Shown here piece after piece: positions 1 to 5,657 of a stretch of 8,992 nucleotides of DNA. Within the stretch, counting starts at the first letter, position 1. Each line of letters starts with the position of its first letter. Under the pieces are notes generated by a model, which did not search any database, was not told the origin of the DNA, and saw nothing but the letters and a program-made list of their open reading frames with translations. The DNA comes from Desulfobacterales bacterium. Lineage in GTDB: Bacteria; Desulfobacterota; Desulfobacteria; Desulfobacterales; Desulfobacteraceae. The stretch is from positions 1-8,992 of the forward strand of contig JAKSAU010000403.1 of NCBI GenBank assembly GCA_022361535.1. The letters run 5' to 3'. The translations under genes and the position numbers were made by a program.

Positions 1-110
1 AAGGAGACAACATCTACTTTGATTCTATTATCCCACATGTAGGCAAAAGCATCGGTGACGAAAAAGCCAAACTTTTAGTTGTCATTTACTTCTACAAAAG
101 AAACCGTTAA
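1..110 (+). CDS. C-terminal fragment of a cupin-domain protein, probably an XRE/cupin transcriptional regulator
   Basis: The frame starting at base 3 is open from the left edge to a TAA at 108-110 and gives 35 residues beginning GDNIYFDSIIPHVGKSIGDE and ending in KLLVVIYFYKRNR. The pattern G-D-x-I-Y-F-D-S-x-x-P-H, then a G-D-E turn and a hydrophobic L-L-V-V-I strand, is the usual end of a cupin_2 barrel. In HTH-XRE regulators of the PuuR type this half-barrel closes the protein, and the histidine of the P-H pair belongs to the second cupin motif. The N-terminal DNA-binding part would lie outside the window, so regulator rather than free cupin enzyme is an inference. The fragment is too short to name the ligand or targets. 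Confidence 0.6.
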   Translation, partial: GDNIYFDSIIPHVGKSIGDEKAKLLVVIYFYKRNR

Positions 111-127
111 CTTTCTGGCAAATTGTT

Positions 128-164
128 AAAAGCGTCATAACATTTGAGCTTGTAGCCGCTTTTT
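128..164 (+). terminator. Possible rho-independent terminator after the cupin gene
   Basis: AAAAGCG (128-134) pairs with CGCTTTT (157-163), and a further T follows at 164. The 22-base loop contains a small GCT-tgt-AGC helix next to the closing stem. The placement 18 bases after the cupin stop codon suits a terminator, but the large loop makes it a weak example. Confidence 0.35.
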
Positions 165-480
165 AGTCTTGACGATCCTTTTCAAAAAATTTCAATTTAA
201 ATCCAAAATTCTAATCATAATATATATACAATATATGGGGAGGTCTCAGAGTTTCTGTATTAGGACATCAATGATAGACAAAAAGCTAACTTTATATTTA
301 CTAATTCAGATTGATTACATCCTTCTGATTCGTATGTACTTAAATTTGACTTTTGTACATCCTTAATTAATTAGGGGCACCTTAGTATGGGGCTTTAGGT
401 CAGCCCGAATTTTTCAACAAACTGGTATTTCATTACGGATGAACACCAATGGACTTCATTGAAATCCTCCTGCCCTCAAT
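165..480. other. AT-rich intergenic stretch without a convincing intact gene
   Basis: The plus-strand reading frames here start with TTG or lack a good ribosome site and have biased AT-driven composition, so I do not call them genes. The stretch contains a weak plus-strand hairpin with a T run, GGGCT (390-394) with AGCCC (402-406) followed by GAATTTTT. On the minus strand, directly after the RRM gene, there is a strong AGGAGGA at 465-471 leading to a nine-codon reading frame (433-459). A second, start-less minus frame at 395-475 encodes 26 residues that look protein-like. These could be relics of a further operon gene. Confidence 0.4.
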
Positions 481-765
481 TCAGTATCTTCTTTTTTTTC
501 GATAGGTCTTTTTCTTTTTCTTGGCCCCTGAATCAGCATGGTTAATTTTAATGGGTTTTTTATTAATCATATTTCCGTTCAGTGCCTTGATGGCCTTATC
601 TGCCTCTGAATTATTTGGCATTTCTACAAACCCGAAACACTTTGAACGCCCGCTGAATCTATCTTTTATAATTTTAACGCTCTCCACCATGCCAAAGGCT
701 TCAAACATCTCCCTTAAAGCGTTCTCAGTCATCTGTTCCGTAAAATTACCCACATAAATATTCAT
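481..765 (-). CDS. RRM-domain RNA-binding protein with a lysine/arginine tail
   Basis: A 94-residue single RNA recognition motif protein. RNP2 is IYVGNF (residues 3-8) and RNP1 is KCFGFVEM (42-49); the aromatic residues Y4, F44 and F46 that stack on RNA bases are present. RNP1 position 2 is Cys instead of the usual Gly. After the domain the protein ends in a basic tail (KKKKK at 82-86 and KKRRY at the end), which would add nonspecific RNA affinity. I start it at the ATG at 765, because GGAAAGGA lies 7 bases upstream; the in-frame GTG at 771 would sit almost on top of that ribosome site. Stand-alone bacterial RRM proteins of this size (the cyanobacterial Rbp type) are often cold-induced RNA chaperones. 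It is the last gene of the helicase operon, 30 bases after the methyltransferase. Its RNA targets cannot be read from sequence. Confidence 0.9.
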   Translation of the reverse strand: MNIYVGNFTEQMTENALREMFEAFGMVESVKIIKDRFSGRSKCFGFVEMPNNSEADKAIKALNGNMINKKPIKINHADSGAKKKKKTYRKKRRY

Positions 766-795
766 CCACACATCCTTTCCGTTCTACCAATCAAA

Positions 796-1449
796 TTATC
801 GGGAATAGGTCAAAATCCAGCCCTTAAAGCTTTTGCACAAAAAGTCTGTGTTCTCAGGCTTCTCCTGAGAATGGGAAAATCCCAGATCGACCATTTTTCT
901 ACTGAATTTTGCATGAAATCCCCGCCCGGGATCCACAATGACAACTTTGCACCGGCGTCGACCGTGCTGATTTATGAATTCGGACAGAAGATGAGTATGC
1001 TCATCTTCATAAAGCAGGTCAGAGCCGATGATAAGGTCGAAAGTTCCAAGTTCATCCGTAGTGGAATGCGCCCATCCGGTCCGGACAAAGGGAATGGTTC
1101 GCCCCTTATTCAGTCCTGTATTGTAATTCAGAAACCGTTCCGTCTCAGGGTGGTGATCCGTTGCTGTAATATCGGCTGACCGTTGGTTCAGAACCAGACT
1201 GGCCAAGGCAATCCCGCACCCCACCTCCAATACGCGCATGCCTTTAACCTGGTAATCCAGCATCAGACGAGCAAGCACCTCACCTGAAGGCCAGATAACG
1301 CCGAACATCGGCCAGGCTGCAGATGATATCCCAAGCAACTTGGCCGCACCGTCAGAATCATTAAACTGACGCGTATCCCGGAGCATACGGATATGAATAT
1401 CCATATCCCCGACTTCCAATGTCGTATAGCGAACCCGGACGCCTCTCAT
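796..1449 (-). CDS. SAM-dependent methyltransferase, METTL/nicotinamide-N-methyltransferase-like (Methyltransf_16 type)
   Basis: A 217-residue class I methyltransferase, full length for the family. Motif I is VLEVGCGIALASL (73-85), the acidic end of strand 2 is D98 in ATDHH, and the post-motif block DLIIGSDLLYE (138-148) is typical of the Methyltransf_16 group, where it is normally DLIL-x-SD-V-Y. An upstream block with two tryptophans (W46, W53, ending IWPSG) also matches that group. Eukaryotic relatives methylate lysines on chaperones and elongation factors; bacterial members are mostly uncharacterised, so a protein-lysine substrate here is inference. The start is set by AGGA 7 bases before the ATG. 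It begins 9 bases after the stop codon of a 48-residue lysine-rich protein and sits between two RNA-binding genes, which makes an RNA-protein component a reasonable candidate substrate. Confidence 0.85.
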   Translation of the reverse strand: MRGVRVRYTTLEVGDMDIHIRMLRDTRQFNDSDGAAKLLGISSAAWPMFGVIWPSGEVLARLMLDYQVKGMRVLEVGCGIALASLVLNQRSADITATDHHPETERFLNYNTGLNKGRTIPFVRTGWAHSTTDELGTFDLIIGSDLLYEDEHTHLLSEFINQHGRRRCKVVIVDPGRGFHAKFSRKMVDLGFSHSQEKPENTDFLCKSFKGWILTYSR

Positions 1450-1458
1450 GAAGAATTC

Positions 1459-1605
1459 CTATTCCGCCGGATCTAAATGGGCATCAGATTCTTTTTTCGT
1501 CAGATTTTTCTTCTCTAGCCTGCGCCGTTTTTTTTCTTCTTTTTTCTTTTTTTTTGCCAGTTCTTTTTGGCGTTTTTCAAAGGTGTACTTATTCTTTACC
1601 GCCAT
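1459..1605 (-). CDS. 48-residue lysine-rich small protein (function unknown)
   Basis: This short gene lies in the 184-base space between the helicase and the methyltransferase. It starts MAVKNKYTFEKRQKELAKKK and ends DAHLDPAE. More than half of the residues are charged: a KKKKKEEKKRRR core sits in residues 18-29, with an acidic end. The pattern predicts one long charged helix or a disordered tail without any membrane segment. The ribosome site is a perfect AAGGAGG placed 6 bases before the ATG, the strongest in the operon, which supports a real, well-translated gene. I have the impression of similar proteins next to helicases in other deltaproteobacterial-type genomes, but I cannot check that. 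Plausible roles are RNA or ribosome binding. The long A runs in the gene are slippage-prone, but the frame is intact here. Confidence 0.8.
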   Translation of the reverse strand: MAVKNKYTFEKRQKELAKKKKKEEKKRRRLEKKNLTKKESDAHLDPAE

Positions 1606-1638
1606 GCACTGCCTCCTTAGCGAGCGTTATCAATCAGC

Positions 1639-2757
1639 CTACAGATTTGATTGATCCTTCATTTTTTTCCCCAGGGCTTTTTCAATCATACCGATCATTT
1701 TGCCATCTGCTGCAGAGACAAAGGTATAAGCCTGACCTGTGTTGTCTGCCCTACCGGTTCGTCCGGTCCGGTGGATATAGGTTTCAACCGTGTCAGGTAG
1801 ATCATAGTTGATCACATGGGAAACTCCAGAGACATCAATCCCCCTGGCTGCGATATCCGTTGCCACAAGAATTTTGAAATCACCATTACGAAACCCATCC
1901 ATAGCCCTGCGCCGCTGATTCTGGGACAAATTTCCCTGGAGAGAGACAGCGTTGAAGCCTGATTTCTTCAATTGGAATGCCAGGCTTTTTGCCTTGTGTT
2001 TGGTCCGGGTAAAGACAAGGGTACTGGTCATACCGTTCTTTGAAAACAGCTTTTTGAGCAGGGTGGTCCGCTTCTCTTTTTGGACATTGATCCGTCCGTG
2101 ATGAATCCGAGGGGCCGGAATTGTATGATTTATTTGGACTTTAACCGGCCTGTGTAAAATCGTTTTAACCAGAGAGCGTATCTCATTGGGCATTGTGGCG
2201 GAAAAAACAAGTGATTGCCTGTTTTCCGGCAAGTGGCGAATAATGCGCTTGATATCCGGCAAAAAACCCATATCCAGCATCTGGTCTGCCTCATCCAGCA
2301 CCAGGGTCCTGACGGATTTAAGTGTCAAAACCTTTCCATTGAGCAGGTCTATGAGCCTGCCAGGGCAGGCAACAATAATATCCACACCTCTGCGAAGCGT
2401 TTTTATCTGGGGATTCTTTCCGACACCGCCATATATGGCCATGCTTTTAACCGGGGTGTGAGCTGCCAGTATCCTGATATTCTCTTGAATCTGTTCGGCA
2501 AGCTCCCTCGTCGGCGCCATAATCAATGCCTTTGGCGCATCATGAGCACGCCCGGAAGACTGCTTGACTATGTACTGGAGAATAGGCAGGACAAAGGCTG
2601 CGGTCTTGCCGGTACCGGTTTGGGCCAGACCCAGCACATCTTTTCTTTCAAGTATGGGGGGAATTGCTTTCTGCTGGATGGGGGTGGCAGCCGTATATCC
2701 GGCAGCATCTATGCCCGAATGAATGTCGGGGTGAAATTTTAGTTGGGTGAAACGCAT
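1639..2757 (-). CDS. rhlE: DEAD-box ATP-dependent RNA helicase, RhlE-like
   Basis: A 372-residue helicase with every core motif: Q motif near residues 20-29 (GYTAATPIQQ), motif I AQTGTGKT (45-52), Ia PTREL (82-86), PGR (132-134), DEAD (155-158), SAT (186-188), motif V RGID (305-308) and motif VI HRTGRTGR (329-336). It uses ATP to unwind short RNA duplexes in ribosome assembly and RNA decay, and members of this family are commonly cold-induced. The protein stops about 35 residues after motif VI, so it lacks the long C-terminal RNA-binding extension of DeaD/CsdA; overall it resembles RhlE most. The separate basic small protein and RRM protein downstream could supply RNA binding in trans. I choose the ATG at 2757, preceded by AGGAG at 5 bases; an in-frame TTG at 2808 has no such site. 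First gene of the operon. Confidence 0.93.
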   Translation of the reverse strand: MRFTQLKFHPDIHSGIDAAGYTAATPIQQKAIPPILERKDVLGLAQTGTGKTAAFVLPILQYIVKQSSGRAHDAPKALIMAPTRELAEQIQENIRILAAHTPVKSMAIYGGVGKNPQIKTLRRGVDIIVACPGRLIDLLNGKVLTLKSVRTLVLDEADQMLDMGFLPDIKRIIRHLPENRQSLVFSATMPNEIRSLVKTILHRPVKVQINHTIPAPRIHHGRINVQKEKRTTLLKKLFSKNGMTSTLVFTRTKHKAKSLAFQLKKSGFNAVSLQGNLSQNQRRRAMDGFRNGDFKILVATDIAARGIDVSGVSHVINYDLPDTVETYIHRTGRTGRADNTGQAYTFVSAADGKMIGMIEKALGKKMKDQSNL

Positions 2758-2762
2758 TGAAT

Positions 2763-2767
2763 CTCCT
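2763..2767 (-). promoter_or_regulatory. Ribosome binding site that fixes the helicase start
   Basis: AGGAG lies 5 bases before the ATG at 2757. It selects this start over the upstream in-frame TTG at 2808, which would add 17 residues not typical of the family. Confidence 0.75.
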
Positions 2768-3221
2768 CTGAGTGGATTGCTCATCCGGTTCAGGTCCACA
2801 TCGATCAACGGACATACAACCCACAGGTAAATTGTAATCAGTGAAAAGAGGTAAGCTATGAAATCATAACCTTGGAGAAAAAATCAGAATACGTTTCCAA
2901 CAAAATCTTCAAACTGTTTTCACGGTTTAAGTTTTAGTAAAAACTTCAACGGTAACGAACGATGTTTGTCAGACAACGTGGTCAGCGAGGACTACCTGAA
3001 AGATAATTTTCTAACAGGGAATGTGCCTTTACTTGAATATAGACCATTCATGATACACTAATATATTGAAATTGCAACTTATTTGATTTGAGAACACCTG
3101 AAGTTTACAGCCGCATCAGCAAATGGGTTAGTATTCAGGAGAAAAAACGGCATAGAAAATAATCTTTGGGTTTAATCCGTTCAACAGTCACACACCCATT
3201 CTGATAAAATATTGAAATTTC
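2768..3221. other. Divergent intergenic region between the helicase operon and csp1
   Basis: No intact gene is visible on either strand. The helicase operon must be started from here on the minus strand, but I could not find a clear -35/-10 pair. The 29-base csp leader block found upstream of both cold-shock genes is absent on the helicase side. A small AT-only inverted repeat, AAGTTTT (2929-2935) with AAAACTT (2940-2946), is present. It has no GC clamp and no clear role. Confidence 0.5.
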
Positions 3222-3249
3222 TTGACATTTTTTTGGTGTTGTATATTCT
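3222..3249 (+). promoter_or_regulatory. Sigma70-type promoter of csp1
   Basis: A perfect -35 TTGACA (3222-3227) is followed after 16 bases by TATTCT (3244-3249). The second csp copy has TTGACA and TATGAT at the same 16-base spacing, which supports the choice. The predicted transcript start is near 3256, giving a leader of about 120 bases. Confidence 0.7.
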
Positions 3250-3255
3250 TTATGT

Positions 3256-3377
3256 GTTGCACTATCTTAAGTGCATAAGTTTCCTCCTTAAGGTGTATAT
3301 CCCAAATACAATTATGTGATTGCCCCTCAAAGTTCGAAGCGATTTATATTTATTTCTTTATCTAGGAGAATGCCGAT
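3256..3377 (+). promoter_or_regulatory. Conserved long 5' leader of csp1, candidate cold-shock RNA switch
   Basis: The leader shares with the csp2 leader a 29-base block without any difference (3276-3304), a preceding hairpin TGCACT/AGTGCA (3258-3263 with 3270-3275), a GAAGCGATTTA element about 35 bases before the start, and the AGGAGAATGCCGA ribosome-site region. The loop of the first hairpin differs between copies while the stem is kept. Within the block lies TTTCCTCCTTA (3280-3290), which contains the anti-Shine-Dalgarno sequence. CTCCT (3284-3288) could pair with the gene's own AGGAG (3364-3368). TAAG (3276-3279) can pair with CTTA (3287-3290), leaving CCTC in the loop. Long structured leaders are the rule for cspA-type genes, and the switch function is inferred. 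Confidence 0.65.
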
Positions 3378-3581
3378 ATGGCGAATGGTACCGTAAAATG
3401 GTTTAACGACTCAAAAGGCTTTGGATTTATTGAACAGGAAGACGGTGGAAAAGATGTCTTTGTACATCACTCTGGTATTAATTCCACTGGATTCAAATCC
3501 CTCAACGAAGGAGATCGCGTCTCTTTTGATGTTGAAGAGGGTCAGAAAGGGCCGTCAGCAAAAAACGTAACTGTGATTTAG
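3378..3581 (+). CDS. Cold-shock protein, CspA family (copy 1)
   Basis: A 67-residue single cold-shock domain, the normal length. RNP1 is KGFGFI (13-18) and RNP2 is VFVHHS (27-32), and the surface aromatics W8, F15, F17, F28 and H30 are in place. These small beta-barrel proteins bind single-stranded RNA and DNA and melt secondary structure, keeping mRNA translatable and sometimes acting as antiterminators. The gene is monocistronic: it has its own promoter, a leader of about 120 bases, AGGAG 9 bases upstream of the ATG, and a terminator 45 bases after the stop. By hand alignment it differs from copy 2 at 14 of 67 positions, none of them in the two RNP motifs. Whether it is cold-induced or constitutive cannot be told from the protein. 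Confidence 0.96.
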   Translation: MANGTVKWFNDSKGFGFIEQEDGGKDVFVHHSGINSTGFKSLNEGDRVSFDVEEGQKGPSAKNVTVI

Positions 3582-3625
3582 TCAACTTGATTTCTCATTT
3601 AAAAATAAATCGTTGATGACATGAG

Positions 3626-3667
3626 AGAAGAGCCAATAAACGGACTTTAACGTTTATTGGCTCTTCT
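3626..3667 (+). terminator. Intrinsic terminator of csp1
   Basis: A perfect 17-base-pair stem is formed by 3626-3642 (AGAAGAGCCAATAAACG) and 3651-3667, with an 8-base loop. The T tract after it is short (TTGGTTTC), but the stem is long and well placed after the stop codon. Confidence 0.8.
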
Positions 3668-3747
3668 TGGTTTCACTCAGATTTAAGCGTTTCAGGATAA
3701 TTGCAAAGGGGGTTCGAATTGTTAACACTTAACGAATTGAGGAACCA

Positions 3748-4806
3748 ATGGATTCCGTTCGTCAAACTTTATCCTGTATCAGTTCATTAAACCACCATCT
3801 GGCAGAAGAACTGTCAAAACTTCCTGAAATCCATCGACTGAATTCAACCGCCTGCAGTCCAGCTCTGAACAATTTGTTGAAAATTTATCGTTTCTCGCCA
3901 GATCACTTTGATCAATTGTTCCAGCATATGAATATTATCGGGCTTCCCGGCTGTAGACGATACTGTTCTCCGCTACAAGCCTTATTCTGGATAATTGAGG
4001 ATGAAAAAATTTCTCAAGCAGGTTCCCTGCTGGGGCTTGATCTCACAAAGATAAAGGACACAAATGGCTATTGTTCCCCCAGACTGCTCTCTTTAAAAAA
4101 AGACTCAACACCGAAGAAAGGAATCTCCGGCTCCGGTAATGTTGATATTCTCAAGGATATTCTTGACGGATCCTGGAATGGAGAATGCAGGTCAATGATA
4201 GGTTCTCAAATTCATGGCATAATAAACAATATTACGTCCGAAGAAGAAGCAGATGAATATTTACTGTTGACCGCAAAATACAGTGATCTGAAATTGCAGG
4301 GCTACATAATGGATGATTACTTAAAGAGAAAAGAGATTTTTGATACCAGCGACTGGAACACCATCGAAAATGCAATCCAAAGATCCCGTTGGAAATTATT
4401 CTATACCGTTGCAGATCGTCTCAACTCTCCTGAGCTGATAAATTATTATATAAATAAATATCTCTTTTTTAGAAAAACACCAGCGAATGGTGTATATTTT
4501 ACTTTTTTTGAAAAAAGAGCCCAGTGCACAGATGCGGCGTACTTCACACAATTTTTGTTAAGTCGTTCTGGATACAAAACCTTTATTCGAAGTGTAAAAT
4601 GGGATGAGGATCCATGGGATGGGCTGCATACAGGAGCAGGCATAGTTTTAGATGATGACAGTTACCTGCTTGTTTCTAATTATACCGGCATCAATAACAT
4701 CTCAGGCCCCTTCCCAGATATCGAGTCCTTGGACGAAAAGATTTCCTGCGGCAGACAGATCATTGGCAGTAGGTGGGGGGCATACTACCCTCCGAGATAT
4801 TATTAA
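3748..4806 (+). CDS. Transglutaminase-like cysteine-protease-fold protein, function unknown
   Basis: A 352-residue soluble protein with no signal peptide or membrane segment. The C-terminal third resembles the transglutaminase-like fold. After a helix (SPELINYYINKYLFF, 227-241) comes C260 at the start of a helix (CTDAAYFTQFLLSRSGY), then H294 in GLHTGAG at the start of a strand, then D302-D304 or N311 in a second strand (SYLLVSNYTG). The order Cys, His, Asp/Asn matches the family triad. The N-terminal 200 residues are helical with several cysteines (C36, C69, C73, C109) and match nothing I know; they may be a substrate-binding or regulatory part. Members of this fold act as transglutaminases, proteases or amidases, and some are inactive, so the reaction is open. 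The start follows GAGG by 5 bases, and the gene is bounded by terminators on both sides, so it is probably a single-gene unit. Confidence 0.7.
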   Translation: MDSVRQTLSCISSLNHHLAEELSKLPEIHRLNSTACSPALNNLLKIYRFSPDHFDQLFQHMNIIGLPGCRRYCSPLQALFWIIEDEKISQAGSLLGLDLTKIKDTNGYCSPRLLSLKKDSTPKKGISGSGNVDILKDILDGSWNGECRSMIGSQIHGIINNITSEEEADEYLLLTAKYSDLKLQGYIMDDYLKRKEIFDTSDWNTIENAIQRSRWKLFYTVADRLNSPELINYYINKYLFFRKTPANGVYFTFFEKRAQCTDAAYFTQFLLSRSGYKTFIRSVKWDEDPWDGLHTGAGIVLDDDSYLLVSNYTGINNISGPFPDIESLDEKISCGRQIIGSRWGAYYPPRYY

Positions 4807-4842
4807 GATCGGCTGCAAAAAAGAATAATTAGGGCTATGCCA

Positions 4843-4871
4843 AATAGCATCAATGAAGTATTGATGCTATT
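4843..4871 (+). terminator. Hairpin terminator after the transglutaminase-like gene
   Basis: AATAGCATCAAT (4843-4854) pairs perfectly over 12 bases with ATTGATGCTATT (4860-4871) around a 5-base loop. The following GTCGTTT is a poor T tract, so termination may be partial. It lies 36 bases after the stop codon. Confidence 0.6.
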
Positions 4872-4976
4872 GTCGTTTACCAATTACCTTTGTCCTTAGT
4901 TGATCTTCCACTTTATATGTATTTGATATTTTACAAAAAAATGCAATAATCGGCTATCACAGAAAGGGAGATGACA

Positions 4977-5192
4977 ATGAAAGATCCGACCATTAAAAGT
5001 ATATATAAAGATCAGACAAGAGATATCACATTCGAGGTAATGAACTATTTTAAAATGGAACAAAAACAAATACATCAGGTTTTAGATGAGTATTACCGTC
5101 GGTATGGGGCTCCTATCCCCAAAAATGGAACGACAGTAACAGTTGTATGTGATGCTTGTGGACCACGTCCCCCAAGCAAATGCAAGTCATAA
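4977..5192 (+). CDS. 71-residue small protein with a cysteine-rich C-terminus (unknown)
   Basis: A small soluble protein with a mostly helical body (residues 1-45, rich in K, Q, E and Y) and a short tail holding three cysteines in CDACGPRPPSKC. The arrangement C-x2-C-x7-C near the end could bind a metal or be modified, but it is not a zinc ribbon I can name. I place the start at the ATG at 4977, because AAAGGGAG ends 6 bases upstream; the in-frame ATG at 4971 directly abuts that site. It has its own upstream region after the terminator at 4843-4871 and faces the minus-strand small-gene cluster tail to tail. I do not recognise the family. Codon use and the good ribosome site argue that it is real. 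Confidence 0.65.
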   Translation: MKDPTIKSIYKDQTRDITFEVMNYFKMEQKQIHQVLDEYYRRYGAPIPKNGTTVTVVCDACGPRPPSKCKS

Positions 5193-5252
5193 AAAACTAA
5201 TTATTTATAGCCAGAGAATCTCACACTATGAATTCATTTTCGAAACCTTGAT

Positions 5253-5420
5253 TTAATAAGGCCCGAATTGATCGAAATGATTGCCGGGCACCATTAAAAC
5301 TGCGACCTCAATAGCGGTTTTTTGAAAATCCCTTACAAAATCAAGTCTTGTCTTGCTTATAAGTTGATTTGTGCTATTAAAAGTTGACTTTGAATTCAAG
5401 CGGAAAATAATCTCGTTCAT
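5253..5420 (-). CDS. 55-residue small protein, translationally coupled downstream partner (unknown)
   Basis: A short gene starting MNEIIFRLNSKST and ending NHFDQFGPY. Its ATG overlaps the TGA of the upstream 62-residue gene as ATGA (5417-5420), the classic arrangement for translational coupling. The frame is open for all 56 codons, with a mixed composition including a hydrophobic stretch TAIEVAVLMVPG (35-46), and it uses more G and C than the surrounding AT-rich DNA. No separate Shine-Dalgarno site is visible. Its start codon lies inside the arm of a 7-base-pair hairpin (5415-5434), which would block independent initiation. I do not recognise the family. The hydrophobic stretch is short for a membrane helix and could be a strand or an amphipathic element. 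Confidence 0.6.
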   Translation of the reverse strand: MNEIIFRLNSKSTFNSTNQLISKTRLDFVRDFQKTAIEVAVLMVPGNHFDQFGPY

Positions 5421-5450
5421 TTTTCAGAATGAACAAAAGACTCGTCTTTT
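5415..5450 (-). promoter_or_regulatory. Two adjacent hairpins at the junction of the coupled small genes
   Basis: In the minus-strand transcript, AAAAGA/TCTTTT (5435-5450, 4-base loop) is followed directly by GTTCATT/AATGAAC (5428-5434 with 5415-5421, 6-base loop). The second hairpin contains the stop codon of the upstream gene and the AUG of the downstream gene. This fits start-codon masking that is relieved when ribosomes translate the upstream gene. Confidence 0.45.
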
Positions 5451-5605
5451 AGGTCAATTTTGTCTACTTGTTTCGCCATTAAATTCTTATACTGCGAGGA
5501 TAAATCTCTTAACGATGTTGATATCAAATGATTACAACTATCGATAGGATACTCACTATTATTCTCATCAGTAGAATCATTTAAGTAGGAAGACTTCGAT
5601 TTCAT
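5417..5605 (-). CDS. 62-residue hydrophilic small protein (unknown), upstream partner of the coupled pair
   Basis: Starts MKSKSSYLNDSTDENNSEYP. The N-terminal 25 residues are rich in S, D, N and E and look disordered. The rest (STSLRDLSSQYKNLMAKQVD) could form one amphipathic helix. There is no signal peptide or membrane segment. The ribosome site is moderate: AAGGG 9 bases before the ATG. On its own this ORF would be doubtful in such AT-rich DNA, but the exact ATGA overlap with a second open frame raises my confidence. I do not recognise the family. A short, disordered first protein with a coupled second protein is a layout used by toxin-antitoxin pairs and by chaperone-substrate pairs, but nothing in the sequences shows either. 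Confidence 0.5.
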   Translation of the reverse strand: MKSKSSYLNDSTDENNSEYPIDSCNHLISTSLRDLSSQYKNLMAKQVDKIDLKDESFVHSEK

Positions 5606-5657
5606 AATTAGATACCCTTTTTTAATTATTATGCATTGATAAGATTTTAATCCGCAA

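Noticed and set aside
169..366. 65-codon plus-strand reading frame after the cupin fragment
   Set aside because: It starts with TTG without a ribosome site, and its composition (runs of I, L, K, Y) is what AT-rich noncoding DNA gives. An inner ATG at 271 has AGGA nearby, but the 31-residue product is no more convincing.
2215..2742. 175-codon frame on the strand opposite the helicase
   Set aside because: It lies wholly antisense to an unmistakable DEAD-box gene and has no domain pattern.
2929..2946. AAGTTTT/AAAACTT hairpin in the divergent region
   Set aside because: Almost purely A-T with no GC clamp and no position near a gene end or start; expected by chance in AT-rich DNA.
5296..5324. 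AAAACTGC/GCGGTTTT hairpin with a T run, a possible plus-strand terminator after the 4977 gene
   Set aside because: It has a G-T pair and a 10-base loop and lies within the minus-strand 55-codon gene about 100 bases past the stop; the coding explanation is stronger.
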